64,000 nt of DNA from Pontibacter arcticus (GCF_003284895.1 NZ_QMDV01000002.1:496001-560000); one strand, 5' to 3'; shown: positions 26,345 through 36,567, counted from the stretch's first letter. Notes: generated by a model from the letters alone, not told the origin. Made by a program: numbers and translations.

Positions 26345-27505
26345 AACCACTGGCCTTGCGTAGGCTTTAGCATCCTCAGCCGTAATTTCAGTGCCGCTCA
26401 TAATAACGAGGCGTTCTACCACATTGCGCAGTTCGCGCACGTTGCCACGCCAGTCCAGGTCCTGTAAATAGGCGAGGGCATCTTTGGTGATGGTTTTCGG
26501 TTTGTTACCGTAGTCCTTGGCAATGTCATTCAGAAACTTGCTGACCAGATCCGGAATATCTTCGCGACGTTCGTTTAAAGGCGGCACGTGCACCAGAATA
26601 ACACCCAGACGGTGGTAAAGGTCTTCGCGGAAAGTGCGGGCTTCAATTTCTTCGAGCAGGTTTTTATTTGTTGCTGCCAGCACACGCACATCTACTTGTA
26701 TATCCTTATCGCCGCCTACGCGCGTAATCTTATGCTCCTGAAGGGCACGCAAAACTTTTGCCTGCGCCGACAAACTCATGTCGCCTACTTCATCCAGAAA
26801 CAAGGTACCACCGTGTGCCTGCTCAAACTTACCGATGCGTTGCTTTACTGCCGATGTAAAAGAGCCTTTCTCGTGCCCGAACAATTCACTCTCGATCAAC
26901 TCGCTTGGGATGGCGGCGCAGTTTACTTCAATTAAAGGTCCGTGGGCGCGGTTGCTTCCTTCGTGCAGGGCGCGGGCAACCAGTTCCTTACCCGATCCGT
27001 TGGGGCCTGTTATAAGTACGCGGGCATCAGTCGGAGCCACTTTATCAATAGCCTGTTTCACCCTGGAAAGTGCCGGCGAATTGCCCACCATCTCGTAGGT
27101 TTTAGAAATCTTTTTCTTGAGGATCTTGGTTTCCGTTACCAAACTTGCTTTATCTAGAGCATTGCGCACACTGATCAGCAAACGGTTCAGGTCGGGCGGT
27201 TTCTGCAGAAAATCATAGGCACCTTTCTTGGTGGCTTCCACAGCGGTATCAATGGTACCGTGCGCCGATATCATAATAAAAGGGGTGTCAGGTACGAGTT
27301 CCATTGCTTTTTCGAGCAGTTCGATCCCATCCATGCCCGGCATTTTTATATCGCAAAGCACCACATCATACTTTGATTTACCTAGTTGGTCCAAGCCACG
27401 TGCTCCGTCTTCAGCTTCGTCTACCGCATATCCTTCAAATTCAAGAATCTCCTTTAAAGTGCTGCGGATTGCGCGTTCATCATCTACAATTAATATTTTA
27501 GGCAT
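26339..27505 (-). CDS. NtrC-family response regulator lacking a DNA-binding domain
   Basis: A 388-residue protein. The receiver domain (residues 1-115) has the acidic pocket VDDE, phospho-acceptor Asp52 (VLCDIKMPGMDG), the Thr/Ser site MISAHG and the Lys in LQKPP. The AAA+ domain has Walker A GPNGSGKE (167-174), Walker B GTLFLDEVGD and the arginine region FREDLYHRLGVI. Two things are odd. The sigma54-contact loop GAFTGA reads GSFTSA (214-219). The protein also ends at RPVVG, with no Fis-type helix-turn-helix. It may control transcription without direct DNA binding, or through another protein. The paired kinase is not nearby. The stop codon lies inside an inverted-repeat end. Confidence 0.9.
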   Translation of the reverse strand: MPKILIVDDERAIRSTLKEILEFEGYAVDEAEDGARGLDQLGKSKYDVVLCDIKMPGMDGIELLEKAMELVPDTPFIMISAHGTIDTAVEATKKGAYDFLQKPPDLNRLLISVRNALDKASLVTETKILKKKISKTYEMVGNSPALSRVKQAIDKVAPTDARVLITGPNGSGKELVARALHEGSNRAHGPLIEVNCAAIPSELIESELFGHEKGSFTSAVKQRIGKFEQAHGGTLFLDEVGDMSLSAQAKVLRALQEHKITRVGGDKDIQVDVRVLAATNKNLLEEIEARTFREDLYHRLGVILVHVPPLNERREDIPDLVSKFLNDIAKDYGNKPKTITKDALAYLQDLDWRGNVRELRNVVERLVIMSGTEITAEDAKAYARPVVG

Positions 27506-27639
27506 AAAGCGCTCTTAGTTTTATCTGTGGCGAAGTATAAACAAAAAACAGCCACTTGTCAAGGTGGCTGCTGATTAGTACGGTAAAACGGAAAAAGTAT
27601 AACCGGGTTCTGAGATTCTAAATAAGTATACTTTTAACG

Positions 27640-28533
27640 TTATTTTGTAAAGGTTATTACGCTGTAAAGCTCCGGCTCCAGAAACGGACCGCCCGGGTAA
27701 GAGGCGGTATAATCGAAGTTGATCCAAAGGTCGCCGTTGGTTTCGTGGAAGTGAATTTTTCCGCCTGCCACTTCATCCGGGAACAAGGTACGGATGGCAT
27801 AAGTCACTTTTTCGATATCCTCGGTGGTGCCGACTTTTACTTCGGTGTACATATGCGATGGCGAAACAACCACACGGGCCTCGCCGCCAATCGCCATCAC
27901 AGAAGACGCCATCAGAATCGCATAATCATCGCAGTCGCCGGCAAGCAAGCCCATACTTTCGGTGGGAGGCGAGTAGTAATCCATGCCCAGCGGGTCGTTC
28001 ACATACTTCCAGTTAAGCCGGATATGCTTGAATAAGGAAAAGTAGCGCGTCATTTTATTGAACTTGCTGTAATACTCGTCATTAAAGTAGCGTGTAGAGT
28101 TCTCGACAGCAAATGCACGCACTTTGGGGTGTGTTGGTTGCATGGCACCTTTCACGCGTTGGTTCTGAAAGTAAGTACCACGAACAGGCTTGAAGTAAGA
28201 TACATTATGGGCGTTACTGGTCATGTTTACCAGCATGGCGTTATAATCCCCGTAAATGCCATCCAACGTTTTATCTTTCAGGGTGCTGTTATAGAATAGC
28301 GTACCTAGTATTCCAAAAAACATGAACACGATCAACTTGCGGCTATACTTGGTTACCAAAACAGAAATGGTCGTAGCCAGCAACAGGCAAAGCAGGAAGT
28401 GCATCTCGTACTCCATGGAGTTGTACGGTGGCAGGTAAAAGCTCAGCAATACGGCCATCGGCAATACAATAATGATCTGTATGAACCGAACGGCAAAATT
28501 AACAAAAGGCGAAAATTGTAAAGAAGGCGTCAT
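27640..28533 (-). CDS. membrane protein with transglutaminase-like domain
   Basis: About 297 residues from Met at 28533 (MTPSLQFSPFVNFAVRF); the longer frame adds 14 unlikely residues. The N-terminal part has three hydrophobic segments (FIQIIIVLPMAVLLSFYL, MHFLLCLLLATTISVLV, RKLIVFMFFGILGTLFY). The outer domain carries a transglutaminase-like catalytic pattern: Cys in LLAGDCDDYAILMAS, His in SPSHMYTEVKVG, and a later Asp/Asn in GDLWINFDYT. Such domains act as cysteine proteases or have lost activity. It has no partner genes: the NtrC-type regulator ends the run 135 nt downstream. The 456-bp region upstream (28534-28989) is AT-rich and shows no gene. Confidence 0.8.
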   Translation of the reverse strand: MTPSLQFSPFVNFAVRFIQIIIVLPMAVLLSFYLPPYNSMEYEMHFLLCLLLATTISVLVTKYSRKLIVFMFFGILGTLFYNSTLKDKTLDGIYGDYNAMLVNMTSNAHNVSYFKPVRGTYFQNQRVKGAMQPTHPKVRAFAVENSTRYFNDEYYSKFNKMTRYFSLFKHIRLNWKYVNDPLGMDYYSPPTESMGLLAGDCDDYAILMASSVMAIGGEARVVVSPSHMYTEVKVGTTEDIEKVTYAIRTLFPDEVAGGKIHFHETNGDLWINFDYTASYPGGPFLEPELYSVITFTK

Positions 28534-28989
28534 GTAAACCAAAATTAATGGTGGTGGCGCTAAATTTTTCGGCAAATCTTATGATGAAAGATCAGGCAGA
28601 AACGCTCTTAGTTGAGTAACGCAAAAGCCTTGCCTTTTAAATCCTTTTCAGCCAAAAAAATATTTATTATTATTTAGCCCTAATCTCAGAATGGTTTAAT
28701 ACCATATTTATACTTTGAACAGGCTAAACAGCGTCTGATTTGTTCTGAAGATACAAAAATTCTACGTCATACTTTGGTTTAATCTTTAAAAGTATGATAG
28801 CCTGGTATCGTTAAAAAATCGTTGCTGGTTAAGCATATTTTTGGTCTGGATTTATACCTGGTTTTTAAAAAGTTGTCACTTACAGTAGCTTTATACTTTT
28901 AAATCTGTTCATCCGGAAGCTGAAAATCTTAACTTTTGTAAAATCTGAACCGCTTTTCTTCTTAACTTTGTCTTTCGTATAAGATATTT

Positions 28990-30774
28990 ATGAAGAACAT
29001 TCGCAATTTCTGCATCATCGCCCACATCGACCACGGTAAAAGTACTTTGGCCGACCGCCTGCTTGAGTTTACTAGAACGGTGGCGGAGCGTGAGATGCAA
29101 CACCAGTTGCTCGATAACATGGACCTGGAGCGCGAGCGCGGCATTACCATCAAGAGCCACGCCATCCAGATGAACTACTTTTACAAAGGCGAAGAGTATG
29201 TGCTCAACCTGATCGATACACCAGGCCACGTAGACTTTTCGTATGAGGTTTCCCGCTCGATTGCTGCCTGCGAAGGTGCGCTTCTGATCGTGGATTCGTC
29301 GCAGGGAATTGAGGCACAGACCATTTCTAACTTATACTTAGCAATTGGCAACGACCTTGAAATTATCCCGGTTCTGAACAAGATCGACCTCCCGCATGCG
29401 ATGCCCGAGGAAGTTTCGGACCAGGTAATTGAGCTGATCGGTTGCGACAAAGACGATATCATTCATGCATCAGGTAAAGCAGGTATTGGCATCGAAGAAA
29501 TTCTGAACGCCATATGCGACCGTATTCCGGCACCGAAAGGCGATCCGGAAGCACCCTTGCAAGCCCTTATATTCGACTCTGTTTTTAACTCTTACAGAGG
29601 CATCGAAGTATACTTCCGTATTTTTAACGGTACCCTTAAGAAAGGCGAGAAAGTAAAATTCATTAACTCCGGTAAAACGTATGAAGCCGATGAAATCGGC
29701 GTGCTGAAGTTAAACCAGGAGTCCCGTCCTGTGATGGGAGCGGGCAACGTGGGGTATCTGATCTCCGGAATTAAAAATGCCAAAGAAGTAAAGGTTGGCG
29801 ATACGATTACACACGTAGAGCGTCCCGGCGAATCCATTCAGGGTTTCGAGGATGTGAAGCCGATGGTTTTTGCCGGTATTTATCCGGTTGAAACAACGGA
29901 GTACGAAGAACTGCGTGGTGCCATGGAAAAGCTCCAACTTAACGATGCCTCACTGGTATGGGAGCCTGAGACTTCAGCTGCACTCGGCTTTGGTTTCCGT
30001 TGCGGCTTCCTGGGTATGCTGCACATGGAAATTGTGCAGGAGCGTTTGGAGCGTGAGTTCGACATGACGGTAATCACAACGGTACCAAGTGTGCAGTTCC
30101 ATGTGTTTACCACCAAAAACCAGATGATCAAGGTGAGTGCACCTTCCGAGATGCCCGAGCCAAACTACATCGACCACATCGAAGAACCGTTCATCAAAGC
30201 GCAGATCATTTCCAAATCAGAGTTTGTTGGCCCGATCATCACACTTTGTATGGATAAGCGCGGTATCCTGAAAAACCAGACCTACTTAACCAGCGATAGG
30301 GTAGAGCTAACGTTCGAAATGCCGCTTGCTGAGATCGTTTTCGACTTTTTCGATAAACTGAAGACGATTTCGCGCGGGTATGCTTCCCTGGATTATGAAC
30401 TGATCGGCTTCCGACAGTCGAATATGGTAAAACTGGATGTGATGCTGAATGGCGAAGCGGTTGATGCACTATCCGCCATCGTGCACCGCGATAAAGCCTA
30501 CGATTGGGGCAAGCGACTTTGCGAGAAATTACGCGAGCTGCTGCCTCGCCAGATGTTCGAAATTGCGATACAGGCTGCCATTGGTCAGAAAATTATTGCC
30601 CGCGAAACAGTGAAGGCACTACGCAAAAACGTATTGGCCAAATGCTACGGAGGTGATATTTCGCGTAAACGCAAGCTCCTCGAGAAACAGAAAAAAGGAA
30701 AGAAACGCATGCGCCAGGTAGGCAACGTGGAAATTCCGCAGGAAGCCTTCTTAGCTGTGCTAAAACTAGACTAA
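28990..30774 (+). CDS. lepA: elongation factor 4 (LepA)
   Basis: A 594-residue translational GTPase that acts on the ribosome (back-translocation or initiation quality). G motifs: [16 protein letters not shown] (G1), [10 protein letters not shown] (G2), DTPGHVDF (G3), NKIDLP (G4), SGKAGIG (G5). The LepA-specific C-terminal domain is present, with the tail [36 protein letters not shown]. The start [16 protein letters not shown] is the usual one. It is complete and of typical length, with a strong terminator right behind the stop. Confidence 0.98.
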   Translation: MKNIRNFCIIAHIDHGKSTLADRLLEFTRTVAEREMQHQLLDNMDLERERGITIKSHAIQMNYFYKGEEYVLNLIDTPGHVDFSYEVSRSIAACEGALLIVDSSQGIEAQTISNLYLAIGNDLEIIPVLNKIDLPHAMPEEVSDQVIELIGCDKDDIIHASGKAGIGIEEILNAICDRIPAPKGDPEAPLQALIFDSVFNSYRGIEVYFRIFNGTLKKGEKVKFINSGKTYEADEIGVLKLNQESRPVMGAGNVGYLISGIKNAKEVKVGDTITHVERPGESIQGFEDVKPMVFAGIYPVETTEYEELRGAMEKLQLNDASLVWEPETSAALGFGFRCGFLGMLHMEIVQERLEREFDMTVITTVPSVQFHVFTTKNQMIKVSAPSEMPEPNYIDHIEEPFIKAQIISKSEFVGPIITLCMDKRGILKNQTYLTSDRVELTFEMPLAEIVFDFFDKLKTISRGYASLDYELIGFRQSNMVKLDVMLNGEAVDALSAIVHRDKAYDWGKRLCEKLRELLPRQMFEIAIQAAIGQKIIARETVKALRKNVLAKCYGGDISRKRKLLEKQKKGKKRMRQVGNVEIPQEAFLAVLKLD

Positions 30775-30775
30775 A

Positions 30776-30817
30776 ACAACAAGCCCCAATGTGCCCTGCG
30801 CGTTGGGGCTTGTTGTT
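30776..30817 (+). terminator. Rho-independent terminator after lepA
   Basis: ACAACAAGCCCCAA, loop, TTGGGGCTTGTTGT begins two bases after the lepA stop and ends in a T-rich tail. Confidence 0.88.
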
Positions 30818-30823
30818 TATCAG

Positions 30824-30940
30824 ACAAAAGATTTTTTTGACGTAGGACAAAAGATAAATATTGAGGTTGTCCTTTAAAATTTCTCAAAGTCCTTTGTCAA
30901 TCAACCCAATTCGTAATTCATAATTCGTAATTCATAATTA
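30824..30940 (+). repeat. intergenic repeat tract before folD (GACAAAAGA pieces, AATTCGTAATTCAT tandem)
   Basis: GACAAAAGA occurs twice (30825, 30847) and the inverse form TCCTTTGTCAA once (30892). It is followed by a tandem of two 14-mers, AATTCGTAATTCAT (30908-30935), ending five bases before the folD ATG. The first half resembles the ends of the element at 26185-26344. The tandem recalls the CATAATTCTTAACTCATAACTCAT run directly before the helicase gene at 52148. Confidence 0.6.
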
Positions 30941-30945
30941 AAAAG

Positions 30946-31827
30946 ATGACCCTTCTTGACGGAAAAAAAACATCCGAAACCATTCAGCAAGAGATTGCTG
31001 CTGACGTAGCCGAGATAAAAGCAAATGGAGGCAAGGTGCCGCACCTGGCAGCCATTCTGGTTGGCAATGATGGCGGTTCGGTAACGTATGTAACGAACAA
31101 AGTGCTGGCATGCGAACGCGTAGGTTTTGGCTCTACGCTTATTCGCTATGAGGATGATGTAACAGAAGATGAATTGCTGGCTAAGATTGAGGAGTTAAAT
31201 AACGATGATGAAATTGATGGCTTTATTGTGCAGTTGCCGCTTCCAAAGCACATCAACACAGATAAGGTTCTTGAAGCGGTAGATCCTAAAAAAGACGTAG
31301 ACGGTTTTCACCCAACGAACGTAGGCCGCATGGTAGCTGGTTTATCTGCTTATTTACCTGCCACGCCGGCAGGTATTCTGCAACTGCTTGCCCGTTACGA
31401 GATCGAAACAAAAGGAAAACATTGCGTGGTCGTTGGCAGAAGCAATATAGTAGGCTCGCCTATGAGCATCCTGATGTCGAAACCAAATTACCCGGGCAAC
31501 TGCACCGTTACCCTTTGCCACCGCAATACCGTTAACCTGGCTTATCATACGTTACAAGCCGATATTATTATTGCAGCCGTTGGCATACCGGGTTTAATTA
31601 CAGCGGAAATGGTAAAAGAGGGTGCCGTAGTAATTGATGTGGGCACAACGCGCGTAGCGGATGAAACCCGAAAAGCTGGTTACCGGTTACGCGGCGATGT
31701 GGATTTTGACAATGTAGCGCCGAAGTGCAGCTTTATTACCCCGGTACCGGGTGGTGTGGGGCCTTTAACGATTGCCATGTTGCTTAAAAATACACTCAGA
31801 GCTGCCAAACGCGAAGTATACGCTTAA
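30946..31827 (+). CDS. folD: methylenetetrahydrofolate dehydrogenase/cyclohydrolase
   Basis: A 293-residue bifunctional FolD that interconverts 5,10-methylene-, methenyl- and 10-formyl-tetrahydrofolate with NADP. The catalytic Tyr/Lys motif is in [35 protein letters not shown], the dinucleotide loop [14 protein letters not shown] and the C-terminal [15 protein letters not shown] are all present. The length is normal. It is expressed alone, between a repeat-rich leader and a terminator. Confidence 0.97.
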   Translation: MTLLDGKKTSETIQQEIAADVAEIKANGGKVPHLAAILVGNDGGSVTYVTNKVLACERVGFGSTLIRYEDDVTEDELLAKIEELNNDDEIDGFIVQLPLPKHINTDKVLEAVDPKKDVDGFHPTNVGRMVAGLSAYLPATPAGILQLLARYEIETKGKHCVVVGRSNIVGSPMSILMSKPNYPGNCTVTLCHRNTVNLAYHTLQADIIIAAVGIPGLITAEMVKEGAVVIDVGTTRVADETRKAGYRLRGDVDFDNVAPKCSFITPVPGGVGPLTIAMLLKNTLRAAKREVYA

Positions 31828-31844
31828 TACAAAAGTATAAATCA

Positions 31845-31885
31845 CAAAAAAGCCTCCTGCTAGCTAAAGTATGGAGGCTTTTTTT
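31845..31885 (+). terminator. Rho-independent terminator after folD
   Basis: AAAAAAGCCTCC, a loop that includes CTAAAGTATG, then GGAGGCTTTTTTT, 18 nt past the stop. Confidence 0.87.
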
Positions 31886-32066
31886 ATAGATACGATTAGG
31901 TCAGGAGCCGGATAGAAATAAGGGAACACAACACACTATAAACTATGTTGCTTTTTTAATTAACTTTGTAAGTTAAAGGCTGATTCAATCTTAAAATTAA
32001 GAGTTCAGCTTAATTAACTATTTTTCAGAAGGTTATACTTTTAAAGTAGACCGTAGCAGTACAATT

Positions 32067-32720
32067 TTGGAAGTAACGAAAGCATACAAAACAGCCTCCA
32101 TACACCAGGTGCCAAAAGATGGCAGCGAATTACCGTTGATGGAAGCTTTTTATACCATACAAGGCGAAGGGGCAAATACAGGCACAGCCGCTTATTTTAT
32201 TCGGTTGGGTGGTTGCGATGTAGGTTGCCATTGGTGCGATGTTAAAGAAAGCTGGGACGCCGAGTCTCATCCTTTAACTCCTACAAGCGAGATAGTAAGT
32301 ATGGCTTCCCCTTTTCCGGGAAAAACGGTGGTGATCACGGGCGGCGAGCCGCTGCTTTACAACCTGCTTCCGCTTACCTCACAGTTGCAGCAACAAGGTA
32401 TCCGCACCATGATCGAAACCTCAGGAGCGCACCCGGTTAGCGGGCAATGGGACTGGATCTGCTTATCGCCTAAAAAGTTTAAAGCGCCTGATTTATCAGT
32501 TTACCCGGTTGCAGATGAACTGAAGGTGATCATCTTCAATAAAAGTGATTTCGCCTGGGCCGAAGAACATGCAGCCAGAGTGGGCGAAAAATGTAAATTA
32601 TACTTACAACCTGAGTGGAGCAAAGCTACCGAGCTAACCCCACTTATAGTTGAATATGTAAAGAACAACCCGCAATGGCGTGTTTCTTTGCAAACGCATA
32701 AATACATGGATATTCCGTAA
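32067..32720 (+). CDS. queE: 7-carboxy-7-deazaguanine synthase (QueE)
   Basis: A 217-residue radical-SAM enzyme of the queuosine/7-deazapurine pathway; it turns carboxytetrahydropterin into 7-carboxy-7-deazaguanine. The hallmark EAFYTIQGEGANTG is followed by the cluster motif GGCDVGCHWCDV (Cys50, Cys54, Cys57), then TGGEPLLYNL and SPKKFKAP. The frame's first usable start is TTG 32067; the next ATG (32139) would begin right at the conserved EAFYTIQGEG block and seems too late, so TTG is preferred. It ends 9 nt before the PorE-like gene and is probably co-transcribed with it. queC, queD and queF are not in the window. Confidence 0.93.
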   Translation: MEVTKAYKTASIHQVPKDGSELPLMEAFYTIQGEGANTGTAAYFIRLGGCDVGCHWCDVKESWDAESHPLTPTSEIVSMASPFPGKTVVITGGEPLLYNLLPLTSQLQQQGIRTMIETSGAHPVSGQWDWICLSPKKFKAPDLSVYPVADELKVIIFNKSDFAWAEEHAARVGEKCKLYLQPEWSKATELTPLIVEYVKNNPQWRVSLQTHKYMDIP

Positions 32721-32729
32721 CACTTGCTT

Positions 32730-34655
32730 ATGCTCTACAGATCTTTGCTTTTATGGGTGGCGCTGCTTTTGAGTACGGCCGCTTTTGCACAACAAAACAG
32801 CCTATCAACCAAATCTAAAAAAGCAGAGAGCTTATACCACAAAGCTGACGAGTATACACGTGCCCGCGACTTTGACCGCGCTTTGGAGGTGCTGGACGAA
32901 GCATTGGCTAAAGATCCGGCCTTTGGCGAAGCCTACCTGCGTGCTGCAAACCTCAACAAGATTTTAGGCCGAAACTCAGTGGCGCAATCTCAGTTGGAGA
33001 AAGGCTTAGCACTTTTACCTTATAGCGCAGCGTACACCAACTTTTACTTTGATCTGGCTGAGTTATCGTTTGACAAAGGCAATTACGAGCAGGCAAAAGC
33101 AAATTACCAATCCTTTCTGAAAGGCAAAGCAAAAAACACCAAACAGATCGAATGGGCTAATAGGCAGCTTAAAACTATTGAATATGCTTTAGTGGCTATT
33201 CAAAAGCCCGTTAACTTTAGCCCTTCTTTGCTACCTGCTACCATCAATAAATTTGGGCTGCAATACTTTCCGTATACCACCGCCGACCAGCGTTCTTTTA
33301 TTTACACGGCCCGTGCCGGCATCAATCCCACTCAGGACGAGAACATTTTTATCAGCAAAAAGAAAGGCGAAGACTGGCAAAATCCGGTTTCAATTTCCGA
33401 AGTGATCAACACATCAGCCAACGAGGGCGCTGCTACTATTTCCGGAGACGGACGAACACTGGTTTTTGCATCCTGTAACCGACCTGACACCCAAGGTGAT
33501 TGTGATCTTTACATTTCCCTAAAAACCGGTGAGGAGTGGAGCAAGCCAGTAAACATGGGTACAACCGTCAATTCAAAAGCCTGGGATTCGCAGCCAAGTT
33601 TGTCCGCTGATGGTCGCACGTTATACTTTACCTCTACCAGAGGTGGTGGCGTGGGCAAAGAAGATATCTGGGTCACATATATGGCTGCTGACGGAATTTG
33701 GCTTAAACCCGAAAACCTGGGCCGCAATGTAAATACCACCGCCCGCGACATGGCACCATCTATCCATAGCAGTGGCTCTACGTTATACTTTGTAAGCGAT
33801 GGCCATTTGGGATTTGGTGGGCTGGATGTTTTTAAAACGACACGTACTAAAGGCAAAAACTGGAGCGAACCGGCCAATATGGGTTATCCGCTTAATACCT
33901 TTGCCGATGAAGGTTCTCTGTTCATTTCTCCGGACAATAAAAAAGGCTTTTACTCACGCCAGGTAGGGTCCGATATGGCTACAGCAAGCATACAATTGTA
34001 CAGCTTTGATGTGCCTGCCGAATGGCGCAGCCTGGAAAACAGCACCTACGCGCAAGGCCGTGTATTTGATGAGGCTACTAAAAAGCCATTAGGCGCAGTG
34101 GTACAGCTTTACGATGTTGCTTCTGACTCCTTGATCCAGCAGGTTAGTTCCGATAAAGTATCCGGAGAATATACGGTAGTGCTGACAGAAGGAAAACAAT
34201 ATGCCCTTTATGTAAGTGCGCCTAAGTACCTGGTTAACAGTTTAAGTTTTGATTATACTTCGGCTAAAGCTTTAACTCCTGTTGCGCTGGATGTATACTT
34301 AAAACCTGTAAAATCCGGGGCGGCTGTTGTATTGAGTAATCTGTTTTTTGATACAAACAAGTATAAACTCGACCCGAAATCGAAGACAGAACTGGACAAA
34401 CTGATCAGCTTTATCAAACAGAACCAAAGTATAAAACTGGAGATTTCTGGCCATACAGATGATGTGGGTTCAGACCAGGCCAACCTCGAACTTTCAAGTA
34501 AAAGAGCACAGGCAGTAGTAGATTATCTGGTTAGCCAGGGAGTTCCGAAAAACCTGATCGTATCGAAAGGCTACGGCGAAAGCAAACCTGTAAAACCGAA
34601 CACATCCGAAGAAAACCGACAGCTTAACCGACGAATAGAAATGCGGGTTTTATAG
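32730..34655 (+). CDS. porE: PorE-like OmpA-family protein (TPR, propeller, CRD, OmpA)
   Basis: About 641 residues from ATG 32730; a TTG two codons earlier is not needed. The signal peptide ends STAAFAQ. Domain order: TPR repeats (about 25-150, YHKADEYTRARDFDRALEVLDEALAKDP), a PD40/WD40-like propeller (175-420, repeats such as DSQPSLSADGRTLYFTSTRGGG), a carboxypeptidase-regulatory-like beta domain (430-510, YAQGRVFDEATKKPLGAVVQ), and a C-terminal OmpA peptidoglycan-binding domain (EISGHTDDVGSDQANLELSSKRA). This exact order is that of PorE, which anchors the type IX secretion apparatus to peptidoglycan. PorE of P. gingivalis is a lipoprotein; here no lipobox is seen, so assignment as a PorE homologue is likely but not certain. 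Confidence 0.8.
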   Translation: MLYRSLLLWVALLLSTAAFAQQNSLSTKSKKAESLYHKADEYTRARDFDRALEVLDEALAKDPAFGEAYLRAANLNKILGRNSVAQSQLEKGLALLPYSAAYTNFYFDLAELSFDKGNYEQAKANYQSFLKGKAKNTKQIEWANRQLKTIEYALVAIQKPVNFSPSLLPATINKFGLQYFPYTTADQRSFIYTARAGINPTQDENIFISKKKGEDWQNPVSISEVINTSANEGAATISGDGRTLVFASCNRPDTQGDCDLYISLKTGEEWSKPVNMGTTVNSKAWDSQPSLSADGRTLYFTSTRGGGVGKEDIWVTYMAADGIWLKPENLGRNVNTTARDMAPSIHSSGSTLYFVSDGHLGFGGLDVFKTTRTKGKNWSEPANMGYPLNTFADEGSLFISPDNKKGFYSRQVGSDMATASIQLYSFDVPAEWRSLENSTYAQGRVFDEATKKPLGAVVQLYDVASDSLIQQVSSDKVSGEYTVVLTEGKQYALYVSAPKYLVNSLSFDYTSAKALTPVALDVYLKPVKSGAAVVLSNLFFDTNKYKLDPKSKTELDKLISFIKQNQSIKLEISGHTDDVGSDQANLELSSKRAQAVVDYLVSQGVPKNLIVSKGYGESKPVKPNTSEENRQLNRRIEMRVL

Positions 34656-34694
34656 CCAGATTTATACTTTGTAAAAATCAATTTATACTTTAAA

Positions 34695-34736
34695 ACAAGA
34701 AAGGCCGGTTACAGTAACCGGCCTTTCTTGTTTTTA
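34695..34736. terminator. bidirectional terminator between porE-like and gltA
   Basis: ACAAGAAAGGCCGGTT, 5-nt loop, AACCGGCCTTTCTTGT: a perfect 16-bp stem with T and A runs on its two sides, between convergent genes. Confidence 0.9.
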
Positions 34737-34750
34737 TACTTTCAGAATTA

Positions 34751-36037
34751 CTATCTGTTAGCGATATCAATATAATCACGCTCCGTAGCACCGGTATAAA
34801 CCTGACGCGGACGGCCAATTGGCTCTTTCTGCTCACGCATTTCTTTCCACTGTGCGATCCAGCCTGGTAAACGGCCAAGGGCAAACATCACGGTAAACAT
34901 ATCAGTCGGGATGCCGATAGCACGGTAAATGATACCAGAGTAAAAGTCTACGTTCGGGTATAATTTACGATCTACAAAGTATGGATCGTTCAGTGCAGCT
35001 TCTTCCAGTTCTTTGGCAATGTTCAGGATCGGATCGTTTACACCAAGGGCAGTTAACACATCGTCAGCTGCTTTCTTAATGATAGTTGCGCGTGGGTCGA
35101 AGTTTTTGTAAACGCGGTGTCCGAAGCCCATCAAACGGAACGGATCGTCTTTATCTTTTGCTTTGGCAATGTATTTCTTAGAATCGCCGCCATCAGCTTT
35201 AATAGCTTCCAGCATTTCGATTACCGCCTGGTTAGCGCCACCGTGTAGTGGTCCCCAAAGAGCGTTAATACCAGCAGAAACAGAAGAGTAAAGGCTTGCG
35301 TTAGCAGAACCTACCAGACGAACCGTAGAAGTAGAGCAGTTTTGCTCGTGATCGGCATGCAGGATAAGCAGTTTGTTTAATGCGCTAACAACAACCGGGT
35401 TGATTTCATATTCTTCCGTTGGATAAGCGAACATCATGTGCAGGAAGTTCGAGCAATAATCCAGCTTGTTTTTTGGGTAGTTAACCGGGTGGCCGATCGA
35501 GTTTTTATAAGACCAGGCAGCAATCGTAGAAATTTTAGCGATCAAACGGATAATCGAAAGATCAACTTCTTCTTTTGGCTGGTTCGGGTTAAGCGACTCC
35601 GGGTAGAAAGCAGTTAAGGAGCTGATCAGGGCAGATAAAATACCCATCGGGTGCGCTGCAGATGGGAAACCGTCTAAAATTTTGCGCATATCTTCGTTTA
35701 CCAAAGTATGCATTTTGATCTTGTTGCTGAAGTCTTCCAGTTCCTGTATCGTTGGAAGCGAGTCGTAGATCAACAGGTAAGCAACTTCTAAAAAGTTTGA
35801 TTTTTCAGCTAATTGCTCAATCGGATAGCCTCTGTAGCGTAATATACCCAGTTCGCCATCCAGGAAGGTGATCGCGCTTTGCGTAGCGCCGGTGTTCTTA
35901 TATCCTGAATCTAATGTGATGTAGCCACTTTCTGAACGAAGATTAGCAATATCAATTGCTTTTTCGTTTTCTGAACCTACTACTACGGGTAGCTTGTAGG
36001 ATTTTCCCTCTAAAATAATCTCAGCGAAATCTGACAT
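34751..36037 (-). CDS. gltA: citrate synthase
   Basis: A 428-residue type II citrate synthase that condenses oxaloacetate and acetyl-CoA at the entry of the TCA cycle. Conserved active-site blocks: LLILHADHEQNCSTSTVR, NALWGPLHGGANQAVIEML, MGFGHRVYKNFDPRA (catalytic His), PNVDFYSGIIYRAIGIPTDMFT (catalytic Asp). The N-terminal DSGYKNTGATQSAITFLDGELGILRYRGYPIEQLAE is typical. It is complete. It is transcribed alone from a 700-bp intergenic region that also holds a copy of the double-hairpin repeat. Confidence 0.98.
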   Translation of the reverse strand: MSDFAEIILEGKSYKLPVVVGSENEKAIDIANLRSESGYITLDSGYKNTGATQSAITFLDGELGILRYRGYPIEQLAEKSNFLEVAYLLIYDSLPTIQELEDFSNKIKMHTLVNEDMRKILDGFPSAAHPMGILSALISSLTAFYPESLNPNQPKEEVDLSIIRLIAKISTIAAWSYKNSIGHPVNYPKNKLDYCSNFLHMMFAYPTEEYEINPVVVSALNKLLILHADHEQNCSTSTVRLVGSANASLYSSVSAGINALWGPLHGGANQAVIEMLEAIKADGGDSKKYIAKAKDKDDPFRLMGFGHRVYKNFDPRATIIKKAADDVLTALGVNDPILNIAKELEEAALNDPYFVDRKLYPNVDFYSGIIYRAIGIPTDMFTVMFALGRLPGWIAQWKEMREQKEPIGRPRQVYTGATERDYIDIANR

Positions 36038-36420
36038 TTTGTATTTGGTTTATGTCTGTTGTTTGTGTCTCGGAAAGCGAAATTATATAAAAAAGTAAAA
36101 AAAAGAAATCTATTGTAAGTTAAACTCCTCAATTAACAATTAGATAAACTTGCTTATGCAAAACCTTACTTATTAACGGCTGCTAAATAAAATGTTACAA
36201 AAAAATTATAACTAACTAATTACCAGTTTCAAACACCGGTTTTTAAAATTATAATCCTGAAGCGGCCACTATAAGTTTAAGTAAGATTTACCTTAAAAAT
36301 ATACTTTATGTTAAAAATAACCTACACTCAGCAGATAATCGAATAGTAATATTTATTATGCTAATTAAACCGAATGTATGTTTCTGGCTTAAAATCTTAA
36401 CATCCGGTTCATTTTATACT

Positions 36421-36567
36421 TTGAGGCTGTTTAGCGTTTAAACAAATAAATTACTGCTGCCCTTGCTGCGTGTTTTCACTAGCAAGCTACAGTTGGTGAA
36501 AGTATAGTTGTCGGTGAAAACACCAACAACGGCAGGTAATTTACCGCCTTCATCTTTTAAACATAGC
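36421..36567 (-). repeat. copy of ~150-bp MITE-like repeat with 79-bp double-hairpin core
   Basis: The core 36457-36535 is exactly 79 bp, and its reverse complement matches 12818-12896 except in the middle ten bases and one stem base. The left flank TTGAGGCTGTTTAGCGTTTA...AAATAAATTACTG matches the reverse of the right flank at 12897-12932, which shows that similarity extends beyond the core. The rest of the gap 36038-36736, between gltA and the DUF4268 gene, is AT-rich without a gene. Confidence 0.88.

Noticed and set aside
28720-28740. Further copy of the double-hairpin repeat (GGCTAAACAGCGTC)
   Set aside because: Only ten bases of the flank sequence GCTGTTTAGC are shared; no hairpin core is present.
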